Shown: positions 1 through 6,925 of the stretch, in pieces | How positions within the stretch are numbered: position 1 is the stretch's first letter | How the letters are laid out: every line of letters starts with the position of its first letter | NCBI GenBank assembly: GCA_016295895.1 | Contig: JAEDKI010000106.1 | Location: 1-7,036, forward strand | Length of the DNA: 7,036 nucleotides | Direction of reading: 5' to 3' | DNA from: Clostridiaceae bacterium | GTDB taxonomy: Bacteria; Bacillota; Clostridia; Oscillospirales; Acutalibacteraceae | The notes under the pieces: model-generated | Seen by the model: the letters and a program-made list of their open reading frames with translations, nothing else | Database searches by the model: none | Told to the model about the DNA's origin: nothing | Position numbers and translations under genes: made by a program

Positions 1-2
1 GA

Positions 3-911
3 TTATAATGTTTTATCAAGGAAGAAATTGACCCAGCAGAGATTTCCTTCGGGGTTGGGGTCGGCGGCAACGCCGATGCCGATAATCACAAAGTCGGGAT
101 CCATCAGGTTTTCATAGTGAGTTTGCGATTCTTTCCAAGCCTTGCAGACATCTTTTGAGGTTTTGAAGCCCCAGCCTATGTTTTCGCCTGCCTTGCCGCT
201 TTCGATTCCCGCATCCTTTATGATTGATGAAAAGAAAAATCCGTTCGGGCGGTAGTGGGAATGCTTGCCCGACCATGCGATTTCCTCCGCTCTTGCGCAG
301 GCAACCTCTGTCAGCTTTTCGTCAAGCTTCAGCGGCGGAGCGCCGTTTTCGGCTCTGTAGCCGTTGATGATATGGAGAATTTCATCAATTTCATCGGCAT
401 AAGTCTTTCTGTTTTGCTTTGCCGCAGGGAGCAAATCCTCATAGTCGGCATGATAACCGACTCTTGCGTAGCTGTCGTCATATTCTTCATTAACGGTTTT
501 TCTTGTGCCGTCGGGAAGCTCATCATAATATGTTGTGACGGTTCTGCTTCTGACAACTCCGTATTTCAGATCTTCATTGTAGGTGTTGGTCTCCGACATA
601 TGGGTGACTTTCTTGGTTACCTTTTCGGTGGTCGGAGCTGCGGTGGTTTTATGAACCTTTGTTGTTGTTACGGTTTTTTTGGTGGTTGTGACCTTTTTAA
701 CCGTTGTTGCAACAGCTTTGGTTGTTGAAATGAGCGTTGTCAGCGGAGCGGTAGTAGTCGTTGTTGTTGCTGCTGTGGTGGTAGTGGTTGCCGCCGCTGT
801 GGTTGCAGCCGTGGTGGACTGAGTTGATTCAATCTCTGAATCCGGCTTGCAGGAGGAGAGACTTGCGGCAAGCATCGCAGCAAGAAGTGCAGAGATAATA
901 GCTTTTTTCAT
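3..911 (-). CDS. CAP/SCP-domain lipoprotein with Thr-rich linker
   Basis: Predicted secreted, lipid-anchored protein of 302 residues. It starts with a lipoprotein signal peptide (MKK, hydrophobic stretch, lipobox L18-S-S-C21). Then come a Thr-rich linker (about 33-104), a polar segment of unknown fold (about 105-170, with RTVTTYYDELPDGTRKTV) and a C-terminal CAP domain (about 173-302). The CAP signatures are HSHYRP (H217/H219), AGENIGWG (E243) and THYENLMDPDFVIIGIGV (H265), which match the His/Glu cavity residues of the family. Bacterial CAP proteins of this kind lie at the cell surface, but their biochemical role is mostly unknown. An ATG nine bases upstream (920) is also possible; 911 is preferred because it gives a classic MKK signal-peptide start, and neither has a strong ribosome site. 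The gene begins 23 bases after the kinase stop, with no terminator between them, so it is probably the last gene of the regulator-kinase operon and may be a target or partner of that system. The stop codon is inside the window. Confidence 0.88.
   Translation of the reverse strand: MKKAIISALLAAMLAASLSSCKPDSEIESTQSTTAATTAAATTTTTAATTTTTTAPLTTLISTTKAVATTVKKVTTTKKTVTTTKVHKTTAAPTTEKVTKKVTHMSETNTYNEDLKYGVVRSRTVTTYYDELPDGTRKTVNEEYDDSYARVGYHADYEDLLPAAKQNRKTYADEIDEILHIINGYRAENGAPPLKLDEKLTEVACARAEEIAWSGKHSHYRPNGFFFSSIIKDAGIESGKAGENIGWGFKTSKDVCKAWKESQTHYENLMDPDFVIIGIGVAADPNPEGNLCWVNFFLDKTL
600..815 (-). repeat. Low-complexity Thr-codon tract (ACN-rich) in the CAP lipoprotein
   Basis: Roughly 72 codons dominated by Thr (ACA/ACC/ACT/ACG), with Ala, Lys and Val, seen on the + strand as irregular GTT/GGT runs. 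The first half is Thr/Ala, the second Thr/Lys/Val (for example VTTTKKTVTTTK). It encodes an extended, probably disordered spacer between the lipid anchor and the outer domains, long enough to reach into the cell wall. Such tracts can change length by slippage. Confidence 0.8.
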
Positions 912-934
912 TCTGAGCATCCAATCAATAGAAA

Positions 935-2902
935 TTATTCAACGGCATTTAAGCTGATAATTGCAGCAAATTTTTCGCCTTTAACGGATATATCGAGCGT
1001 GCCGCCCTGAAGCTCCGTAAGGCTTTTTGCAATTGAAAGGCCGAGTCCGTTGCCCTCGGTGTGTCTTGAGCCGTCGCCTCTGACAAAGCGTTCAAGAAGT
1101 TCGTCGCCCTCAACGCTCAGAGCCGTGCCCGAGATGTTGACAATGTGAATATGAGCCTTGCCGCCGCTTTTTTCAACGGATATTTCAACATCCGTGCTTC
1201 TTGCGGCATATTTGCAGGCGTTGTTAAGCAGATTTGAGAAAATTCTCCAGAGCCATTCGCCGTCGCCCATGACGAAAACCTCGTCTTCGGGCAGAATAAC
1301 TCTCGGAATAAGCTCGCTCTGTTCAAACCTGAGAGCAAATTCCTCAACAGTCTGCTCAATTATTATGTTAAGACTTGTTTTTTCAAGGTTTATGTCAATG
1401 TTGCCCGATGTAATCTGCGAAACCTCGATAAGATTCTTTGCAAGAACAGCAAGCTTATCCGTATTTTTTGCAACAATTGCAAGATATTCACGGCGTTTAT
1501 CTTCGCTGAGATTTTCATCCTGAAGAAAATCAACATAGCTTTTAATCGAGGTAAGCGGTGTTTTGATATCGTGAGAAACATTGGTGATAAGCTCGTTTCT
1601 CAGTTTTTCGCTTTTAAGCTCCTGCTCCATCGCCTTGTTGATTTCTTTTCTGATCTGGTCAAGGTTTCTGCCGTGCGCCCTGATGGCGGAGATTGAAAGC
1701 TTGTCTGCAATCTCGTCTCCGAGAATGCCTTCGGCAAGGCGTTCGCCCTCCTCCTTAACATAGTGGAGGTTAATTGCTATCATGGCAAAAATCGGAATAA
1801 TAACAAGCCTTGTCATTGCCCAGATGATGAGGAACAGTTTGAATATTTTCATCGGATTCGGGTTTTGGCTGAGAATTCCGAGATAAGAGAAAGCGAAAAG
1901 AACAGCCGCTTCAGACAGCACGAAAGCCGTGATGCCTATAATCAGCTTTTTGAAAACCGAAAGCTCGCCCAAAGCCCGTCTGAGCTTTCTCGGCGTTTTG
2001 CGTTTGAGCTTGCGGAAAGCCATATAAATCAAAGTGTTTTTATAGAGTTTTCCCATTTTGACCCTGACGGAAAGCGTTGTCAGATAAGTCATAAGAATCA
2101 GAACGAACGCAACGCAGGTTATCATAATGACAACATTGTTGAGAACCATTCCGGTATCTGCCGCCGAGGTCAGACCCATTACCATCCACGCCACGCAGAA
2201 GAAAACGAGCAGGAACAGCGTGCAGACATCGAGCGGAATTTTATCAACGAAGCCGGGAATGATTTCGCCGCTTTCCTCATCTCTCGAGCCTGCGTTGATG
2301 GTTACAATCGACAGCAGAATGACGATTATCAGAATCGCCGCAAGCAAAACGAAGAATATGAAATACCTCAGGGAATTTGCAATCTGAATCCATTGAAAAG
2401 CGTTGGTATATTTATCGTTGGCGGATTGCATATTCTCGGGAATAATGAGATAATTGATTTTCAGAGGCTCTATTTCTCCGCTTTCGTTAATGGTGTAAAA
2501 ATCCGAAGTGCCGCCGTACTGAGCGGAGGCTTTGACTTTTTCAAAAGACAGAGAGCTTCCCTCTGTGCTGTCAAAGCAAACGGTTCCGTCAGGCTCGGTT
2601 ATGGTAAAAATGAAGTTTGTCAGGTCAGGTGAAAAGCTTTTTTCATAATAATCAAGACGGTATTGGTCAGCTTTTTCGTTCAGGCAGGAATAATAATCCT
2701 TCGCCTGCTCGCAATCGTCAAGCGAATAGAGCTGAACGGCAACGGTTTTTGCGGTTTTGCCGCCGTCACCGCTTTCATAAAAATTGTATTCATACAAATA
2801 TGAAGCGCCGAGAATACAACCGACAGCAACTATTGACATACATATGAGAATGATTATTGAAGCCGTGCGGTCATTTTCAGACCTTATCTGACCTGTTTTC
2901 AT
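935..2902 (-). CDS. Multi-membrane-segment sensor histidine kinase (VanS-like core)
   Basis: Membrane sensor kinase of 655 residues that should autophosphorylate on His and pass phosphate to the regulator encoded just upstream. Hydrophobic segments lie near 15-35, 178-203, 224-246, 252-276, 318-341 and 352-378, giving six likely membrane helices. An extracytoplasmic domain of about 140 residues lies between the first two; it contains C64, C73 and C109 and is the probable sensor. The cytoplasmic part has an HisKA domain with NVSHDIKTPL (phospho-acceptor H444), an N box (FSNLLNNACKYA, about 555-566), an F-box-like ELLERFVRGD and a G2 box EGNGLGLSIAKSL (about 616-628). The usual D-x-G-x-G G1 motif is replaced by NISG (589-592); from memory, related Firmicute kinases with ERFVRGDxSRxTEGxGLGL also lack it, so activity is still expected. 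The start overlaps the regulator stop by four bases (ATGA), and AAGGAG lies nine bases upstream. The signal is unknown. Confidence 0.95.
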   Translation of the reverse strand: MKTGQIRSENDRTASIIILICMSIVAVGCILGASYLYEYNFYESGDGGKTAKTVAVQLYSLDDCEQAKDYYSCLNEKADQYRLDYYEKSFSPDLTNFIFTITEPDGTVCFDSTEGSSLSFEKVKASAQYGGTSDFYTINESGEIEPLKINYLIIPENMQSANDKYTNAFQWIQIANSLRYFIFFVLLAAILIIVILLSIVTINAGSRDEESGEIIPGFVDKIPLDVCTLFLLVFFCVAWMVMGLTSAADTGMVLNNVVIMITCVAFVLILMTYLTTLSVRVKMGKLYKNTLIYMAFRKLKRKTPRKLRRALGELSVFKKLIIGITAFVLSEAAVLFAFSYLGILSQNPNPMKIFKLFLIIWAMTRLVIIPIFAMIAINLHYVKEEGERLAEGILGDEIADKLSISAIRAHGRNLDQIRKEINKAMEQELKSEKLRNELITNVSHDIKTPLTSIKSYVDFLQDENLSEDKRREYLAIVAKNTDKLAVLAKNLIEVSQITSGNIDINLEKTSLNIIIEQTVEEFALRFEQSELIPRVILPEDEVFVMGDGEWLWRIFSNLLNNACKYAARSTDVEISVEKSGGKAHIHIVNISGTALSVEGDELLERFVRGDGSRHTEGNGLGLSIAKSLTELQGGTLDISVKGEKFAAIISLNAVE

Positions 2903-3636
2903 TCCGAATCACTCCTTGCGATGGGTTCGGCGGTGCGTTTTTTCTCCATTTTGTAGCCGTGACCCCATGAAACCTTGAGATAATCGGGGTTTGCGGGGTC
3001 AATTTCGATTTTTTCTCTGAGGTGGCGGATATGAACTGTAACGGTGTTCTCAGAGCCGAGCGGGTCATCGTTCCATACCTTGCGGTATATTTCTTTGGGA
3101 GAAAATACCTTATCAAGATTTTCCATGAAGAATTTGAGAAGCATAAGCTCGGTCGGCGTGAGATTTATTGGCTCGCCGTCACGCAAAACGGTTTTAGTGC
3201 TGTCGTCAAGCTCAAGACCGCCGTTTCTTAAAACATTTGATTTTGAAGCGGAATCGTCAGAACCGCCGAAGCGGACATAGCGGCGAATCTGTGATTTGAC
3301 TCTTGCGATGACCTCAATTGGGTTAAAGGGCTTTGTGATGTAGTCGTCTGCGCCCTTGTTAAGGCCGTTAACCTTGTCTGAATCCTGGCTTTTTGCCGTG
3401 AGGAGAATAACGGGAATGTTGTTGTTTTGCTCTCTGAGCTTTGAAAGAGCATCAATTCCGTTCATAACGGGCATCATAACATCCATGAGCAGAAGATGAA
3501 TATCGTTATTTTCAATCATTTCAAGAGCCTGCAAGCCGTTTTCGGCTTCAAAAATCCTGTAATCCTCCATGGAAAGATAGATTTTGAGCGCAGAGCGGAT
3601 ATCCGCCTCGTCATCGCAGATTAAAATGTTATACAT
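2899..3636 (-). CDS. OmpR/PhoB-family response regulator
   Basis: DNA-binding response regulator of 245 residues, normal family length. The receiver domain (1-120) has the acidic pair D8/D9, phospho-acceptor D52 in LLMDVMMPVMNG, switch T80 in ILLTAK, and K102 in ITKPF. The C-terminal winged-helix domain (about 139-231) has LTPTELMLLKFF, the recognition-helix region SENTVTVHIRHLREKIE and the wing WGHGYKM. The ATG at 3636 was chosen over a TTG at 3660 because AGAGAGGG lies ten bases before the ATG, would be swallowed by the longer form, and MYNILICDDE is a typical receiver start. The stop overlaps the kinase start (ATGA), so the two are translationally coupled and form a cognate pair. The 33-base gap from the gene before has no terminator. 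A weak extended -10 (TGGTAAAAT, 3667-3675, poor -35) could add a separate start. The family suggests control of envelope or transport genes, but its targets cannot be read here. Confidence 0.96.
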   Translation of the reverse strand: MYNILICDDEADIRSALKIYLSMEDYRIFEAENGLQALEMIENNDIHLLLMDVMMPVMNGIDALSKLREQNNNIPVILLTAKSQDSDKVNGLNKGADDYITKPFNPIEVIARVKSQIRRYVRFGGSDDSASKSNVLRNGGLELDDSTKTVLRDGEPINLTPTELMLLKFFMENLDKVFSPKEIYRKVWNDDPLGSENTVTVHIRHLREKIEIDPANPDYLKVSWGHGYKMEKKRTAEPIARSDSE

Positions 3637-3646
3637 ATTATATTTT

Positions 3647-3654
3647 CCCTCTCT
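3647..3654 (-). promoter_or_regulatory. Ribosome binding site that fixes the regulator start
   Basis: Minus-strand AGAGAGGG, ten bases before the ATG at 3636. It lies inside the open frame that would follow from the upstream TTG at 3660, so it argues for the shorter protein. Confidence 0.7.
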
Positions 3655-3669
3655 ATACAAAAAATAATT

Positions 3670-3918
3670 TTACCACTTCTTATACGGGCATTTCTGTTTC
3701 AGAAAAGCCGCTCTGAATTCGGGGTAGCAGCCGCATTTTTGGCATACTCCCCCCGAAAGATAATCGCATTCGGAGCATACGGAAAGTCTTGATTTATATT
3801 TTTCTTCGCCGCATTTTTCTTTTGCGGGGATTTTTTCGATATGCTCCCGAATGCTTTTAAGAGTATCTTCTTTTCCGCTTTCAAGAAGAAAGCATTTTTT
3901 GCAAAACCTCTCCTGCAT
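3670..3918 (-). CDS. Small Cys-rich protein, DUF6171-like
   Basis: An 82-residue soluble protein of unknown function. It has nine Cys: CKKC (C6, C9), C36, SECDYLSGGVCQKCGC (C48 from the residue before S, C51, C59, C62, C64) and KCPY (C77). The CxxC and CxxCxC spacing suggests one or two zinc or iron-sulfur sites. The pattern, with RL-C-CD-L-G-C-CGC-RAA-CP near the C-terminus, resembles the small Firmicute family I recall as DUF6171; that is from memory and not searched. There is no signal peptide or membrane segment. The ATG shares its first base with the last base-pair of the arabinofuranosidase stop (TAATG). No Shine-Dalgarno lies upstream, so translation probably depends on ribosomes ending the upstream gene. 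A TAA two codons before the ATG rules out a longer form. An AGGAGAGG lies just inside the gene (3907-3914) with no suitable in-frame start after it. Confidence 0.8.
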   Translation of the reverse strand: MQERFCKKCFLLESGKEDTLKSIREHIEKIPAKEKCGEEKYKSRLSVCSECDYLSGGVCQKCGCYPEFRAAFLKQKCPYKKW

Positions 3919-5396
3919 TATTTAACAACGAATTTAACAACGCAGCAGGGCGGAAGCTTGGCGGTGAAGCCGTCTTTTGAAACGGTGAAATCCTTGAATT
4001 CAGCGGATTTAACGGTTTCTTTTTCACTAAAGGAATTATAATCCTCGGGCTTGCCGCAGAGAATTTCGGCCTTGATTTCGCTGACCTCAAAGTCGGCAAT
4101 CTGGCATTTGATTTCTGCGCCTGCGTCTGCCGAGGTGTTGGCGATAGTTGAATAAATTGTTCCGTTTTCGTCAACCGAAGCGCTTTCAATGAGCTGAGGC
4201 AGCTCGTTGCCGTCATATTTTTCCTTTTCGGTGGTTATGTAAGAACCGAGCAGAGTGTTGTTCTGATGATCCTTATACATTTTGAATACATAATATGTCG
4301 GGGTGAGAAGCATATCCTCGCCGTCAGTCAGGGCAACAGACTGCAGAACATTGATTGTCTGAGCGATGTTTGCCATTCTGATTCTGTCGGAATGCTTGTT
4401 GAAAATATTGAGCGTGAGAGCGGCAACAACGGCGTCACGCATCGTATTCTGCTGATAAAGGAAGCCCGGATTCGTGCCCGGCTCAACATCGTGCCAGGTT
4501 CCCCACTCGTCAACAATGAGGTCAACTCTGCGGTCGGGATCGTATCTGTTCATGATCTCAAGGTGGCGGGAAATGATTCTGTCGATTTTATATGCCTTGC
4601 TGAGGGTTGTGTAATATTCCTCACGGGTGAATTCGGTTGCGCTGCCTTTCTTACTCCAATTGCCCGTAACGGTGTAATAATGGAGAGCAAGGCCGTTCAT
4701 GATCCAATGAGCCCTTTTCATGACCTCCTCGGTCCAGCGGTAGTCCTCGCTGTTCGGGCCGCAGGCAACCTTATAAATCCAGTTGTTTTTTGAATCATAG
4801 TTGCGGACATAGGTTGCATATCTTTTAAAAGTATCGGCGTAGTATTCGGGGCTCATGTTGCCGCCGCAGCCCCAGTTTTCATTGCCGACGCCGAAATATT
4901 TCAGCCTCCACGGCTCTTCTCTGCCGTTTTGCTTTCTCAGCTCGCTCATGGGCGAAAGACCGCCGAAGGTCATGTATTCAACCCATTCGCTCATTTCCTG
5001 AACGGTTCCGCTGCCGACATTGCCCGCAATGTAGCTGTCGCAGCCGAGCTGTGAGCAAAGCTCCATGAATTCGTGAGTGCCGAAGCTGTTATCCTCAACA
5101 ACTCCGCCCCAATGGGTGTTAATCATCTTTTTGCGGTTTTCTTTCGGGCCGATGCCGTCTTTCCAATGGTATTCATCGGCAAAGCAGCCGCCCGGCCAGC
5201 GGAGAACGGGAATGCCCATTTCTTTGAGCGCATTGACAACATCACAGCGCATTCCGTTAACATTCGGAATCGGGGAATCCTCGCCTACGAACAGACCCTC
5301 ATAAATGCATCTGCCGAGATGCTCTGAAAAATGGCCGTAAATATCCTTGCTGATGTGCGAAATTTTCTGATTGGGATTAATAAGATATTTCTCCAT
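3918..5396 (-). CDS. GH51 alpha-L-arabinofuranosidase
   Basis: Glycoside hydrolase of 492 residues, the usual size for bacterial GH51 enzymes. It should release terminal alpha-L-arabinofuranosyl residues from arabino- or arabinoxylo-oligosaccharides with retention of configuration. The catalytic TIM barrel spans roughly 20-385. The acid/base is E173 in FGVGNENWG and the nucleophile is E297 in IVDEWGTWHD. Other family signatures are IYGHFSEHLGRCIYEG near the N-terminus, LRWPGGCFADEYHWKDGIGP (about 65-84) and ALHYYTV (about 237-243). The last 100 residues are the C-terminal beta-sandwich that completes the GH51 fold. With no signal peptide the enzyme is cytoplasmic, acting on imported oligosaccharides. 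The ATG has GAGGTG seven bases upstream (5404-5409). It is the first gene after a promoter at 5440-5468 and runs into the small Cys-rich gene with a one-base overlap. No transporter or other arabinose gene is in the window. Confidence 0.97.
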   Translation of the reverse strand: MEKYLINPNQKISHISKDIYGHFSEHLGRCIYEGLFVGEDSPIPNVNGMRCDVVNALKEMGIPVLRWPGGCFADEYHWKDGIGPKENRKKMINTHWGGVVEDNSFGTHEFMELCSQLGCDSYIAGNVGSGTVQEMSEWVEYMTFGGLSPMSELRKQNGREEPWRLKYFGVGNENWGCGGNMSPEYYADTFKRYATYVRNYDSKNNWIYKVACGPNSEDYRWTEEVMKRAHWIMNGLALHYYTVTGNWSKKGSATEFTREEYYTTLSKAYKIDRIISRHLEIMNRYDPDRRVDLIVDEWGTWHDVEPGTNPGFLYQQNTMRDAVVAALTLNIFNKHSDRIRMANIAQTINVLQSVALTDGEDMLLTPTYYVFKMYKDHQNNTLLGSYITTEKEKYDGNELPQLIESASVDENGTIYSTIANTSADAGAEIKCQIADFEVSEIKAEILCGKPEDYNSFSEKETVKSAEFKDFTVSKDGFTAKLPPCCVVKFVVK

Positions 5397-5415
5397 GTGT
5401 TTTCACCTCGATTTA

Positions 5416-5430
5416 TATGTTCGTGACATA
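5416..5430. promoter_or_regulatory. Short inverted repeat in the arabinofuranosidase leader
   Basis: TATGT-TCGTG-ACATA, two perfect 5-base arms around five bases. It lies at about +3 to +17 from the start predicted by the upstream -10 box, between promoter and ribosome site. That is a usual place for a repressor site, for example of a LacI- or GntR-type sugar regulator. It does not match the Bacillus AraR consensus as I know it. Arms this short can arise by chance in AT-rich DNA. Confidence 0.25.
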
Positions 5431-5439
5431 ATTAAATTT

Positions 5440-5468
5440 ATTATAACAGCATTTTATTCACAAATAAA
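5440..5468 (-). promoter_or_regulatory. Extended -10 promoter of the arabinofuranosidase operon
   Basis: On the minus strand TGTTATAAT (5448-5440) gives a perfect TATAAT with the TGn extension. The -35 at 17-base spacing (TTTATT, 5468-5463) is poor, as is common when the extended -10 is present. The predicted start near 5433 gives a leader of about 37 bases. The promoter sits in a very AT-rich stretch with T runs (5489-5517) and is back to back with the rightward promoter. Confidence 0.65.
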
Positions 5469-5539
5469 TACTTTTTTGAATAAAAATCATCATTTTTTTT
5501 ACTTAATAGTTTTTTTACCGTATTGTTACTCTTTTGTAA

Positions 5540-5568
5540 TTGCCCAATCAGGATATTTATGGTATAGT
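5540..5568 (+). promoter_or_regulatory. Sigma-A-type promoter of the WG-repeat/SH3b gene
   Basis: TTGCCC (5540-5545), exactly 17 bases, TATAGT (5563-5568). Poly-T and A/T runs lie just upstream and could act as an UP element. The start would fall near 5575, leaving about 40 bases to the TTG start codon. The position also shows that the longer open frame beginning at the TTG in this -35 box cannot be the translated form. Confidence 0.75.
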
Positions 5569-5597
5569 TAACATAAGAAAGCGTTCTATCACAAAAC

Positions 5598-5605
5598 GAG
5601 GGGAG
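5598..5605 (+). promoter_or_regulatory. Ribosome binding site supporting a TTG start
   Basis: GAGGGGAG, nine bases before the TTG at 5615. The competing ATG at 5651 has only AAAGGG (5635-5640) ten bases upstream. The stronger site and the Lys-rich N-terminus it adds before the membrane helix favour TTG. Confidence 0.55.
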
Positions 5606-5614
5606 ACGGCTGTT

Positions 5615-6871
5615 TTGAAAAATATTGAATTTAAAAAGGGAAAAAGCAACATGACGGGGCTTATTGCGGTTGTCTGCGTTGTTCTGACTGCCGCTGCGGT
5701 TGCCGCAGGAACGCTTGCTTTCAAGCATTTTTCGGAAAAATCCAAGGAGAATCAGACCGATAAGGGCTATTCATTTTCAACCGAGGGCTTTGAAAGCGTG
5801 TCTCAGGTTAAATGCCTGAACGAGAAATTTGCGGTTTTCACCGATTCCGCAAGCGGAAAGCAGGGGCTTATGAGCCTTGACGGAAAGATTACCGAAAAAG
5901 CGGAGCATAACAGCTTTTCGGTTTGCAGCGATGTCTGGAGAAATTACCGCTACATCTGCGAAAGCCCCCGTTCGGAATATCTTCTGCTTGTTGACCCCGA
6001 AAGCGGAACGGTCACATCAAGGCAGTATCACGGCTTGACCGTGCCGGAGCTTATCCCCTGCTGGAGCGAGGTCGGCAAGCACCTTGCATGGACTGATGAA
6101 AAGGGATATGCGGGCGAGGTCAAGGCGAGCGAGCTTGCGCTTGAACCGGGCTTATATCCCGTTGCAACTTCGCTGACCGACGGCGCAAAATACGGCTATA
6201 TCAATCAGAATCTTCAATTGGACATTGCTCTGCTTTATGAAAACGCCATGGATTTTTCGGACGGAATAGCGGCGGTCAAATCGGGCGGAAAATGGGGCTA
6301 CATCAATTCAAACGGCGTTATCACCGTTCCGTTTGAGCTTGATTCCTGCTCTGCCGCCGACGCCATGGGAAAGGACTGCGCTTTCAGCTTCAGAAACGGG
6401 CTTGCGCCCGTCTGCAAAGACGGAAAATTCGGAATTATAAATGAAAAAGGCGAAAGCGTTGTTGATTTTTCGTTTGATATTATTCTTCAGGGCAATAACG
6501 GAGTTTACATAGCTTCAAAAGGCGGAGCATGGGGGCTGATAACCGTTGACAAACAGCTTGTTGCCGCCGAAACGACAACTCAGACCCCCGATTCGCCCGA
6601 TTACAGCGGAACGCCCGCAGTTGAAAGAGGCGTTTATATGGTCAAAACCTCGGGCAGCGTGCTGAATCTGAGGTCTGCCGCAGACCCGAATTCCTCGGTT
6701 GTTGCAAAAATCCCGAACGGAACGGAGCTGACGGTCAGCAAGGCGGTTACGGGCTGGGCTTATGTTAAATACAATTCCGTTTCGGGTTGGGTAAGCTCGG
6801 ATTATCTTGTTAAAGTCACAACAACGCAGACCGAAACCGCAACAGCATCAAATACTGCGGTTTCGCAATAA
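5615..6871 (+). CDS. Membrane-anchored WG-repeat protein with C-terminal SH3b domain
   Basis: A 418-residue protein of unknown exact function. A short Lys-containing N-terminus precedes one hydrophobic helix (about 14-36), so the rest probably lies outside the membrane. A possible degenerate WG unit sits near 81-101 (GKQGLMSLDGKI). Clearer units follow between 189 and 315: AKYGYINQN, GKWGYINSNGVITVPFEL, GKFGIINEKGESVVDF and GAWGLITVDKQ. These are the short beta hairpins of the WG-repeat family, often seen in Firmicute surface proteins. A Thr/Pro linker leads to an SH3b domain (about 339-401, VLNLRSAADPNSSVVAKIPNGTELTV through GWAYVKYNSVSGWVSSDYL), a fold that commonly binds cell wall. The tail (402-418) is Thr/Ser-rich. 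The likely role is an envelope protein held between membrane and wall. TTG at 5615 is the preferred start; ATG at 5651 (406 residues) is the alternative. It has its own promoter and no obvious terminator right after the stop. Confidence 0.85.
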   Translation: MKNIEFKKGKSNMTGLIAVVCVVLTAAAVAAGTLAFKHFSEKSKENQTDKGYSFSTEGFESVSQVKCLNEKFAVFTDSASGKQGLMSLDGKITEKAEHNSFSVCSDVWRNYRYICESPRSEYLLLVDPESGTVTSRQYHGLTVPELIPCWSEVGKHLAWTDEKGYAGEVKASELALEPGLYPVATSLTDGAKYGYINQNLQLDIALLYENAMDFSDGIAAVKSGGKWGYINSNGVITVPFELDSCSAADAMGKDCAFSFRNGLAPVCKDGKFGIINEKGESVVDFSFDIILQGNNGVYIASKGGAWGLITVDKQLVAAETTTQTPDSPDYSGTPAVERGVYMVKTSGSVLNLRSAADPNSSVVAKIPNGTELTVSKAVTGWAYVKYNSVSGWVSSDYLVKVTTTQTETATASNTAVSQ

Positions 6872-6896
6872 TTTGGAAATAATTTCAAAAAAACAG

Positions 6897-6925
6897 TTGA
6901 CGAACCCGAAAATATAGGATATACT
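6897..6925 (+). promoter_or_regulatory. Near-consensus sigma-A promoter at the right end
   Basis: TTGACG (6897-6902), 17 bases, TATACT (6920-6925): five of six matches to consensus in each box with ideal spacing. It lies 25 bases after the stop of the WG/SH3b gene. The predicted start is near 6932, inside a palindrome. What it transcribes is either a short RNA ending at the hairpin 6988-7030 or a gene beyond the window. Confidence 0.75.

Noticed and set aside
1763..2632. A 289-codon open frame on the + strand inside the kinase gene
   Set aside because: It is wholly antisense to a well-supported kinase, its product is polar and low in recognisable motifs, and no ribosome site precedes it. It is explained by the codon bias of the gene on the other strand.
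3637..3660. Eight-residue longer response regulator from a TTG at 3660
   Set aside because: It would place the ribosome binding site inside the coding sequence and add residues not typical of a receiver-domain start.
3667..3690. Separate promoter for the regulator-kinase genes (TGGTAAAAT on the minus strand)
   Set aside because: The -10 coincides with the Trp-stop codons of the small Cys-rich gene and the -35 at 17 bases (AGAAAT) is poor. It is kept only as a possibility in the regulator entry.
4266..4793. A 175-codon open frame on the + strand inside the arabinofuranosidase gene
   Set aside because: It is antisense to conserved GH51 coding sequence including the catalytic region, with no family signature or start signals.
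5540..5614. Longer N-terminus for the WG-repeat/SH3b protein from a TTG at 5540
   Set aside because: That TTG is the -35 box of the gene's own promoter, so it is not in the mRNA.
6872..6896. AT-rich inverted repeat (GAAAT-A-ATTTC) as terminator of the WG/SH3b gene
   Set aside because: A five-pair AT stem with a one-base loop, followed by A rather than T on the coding strand, cannot act as an intrinsic terminator.
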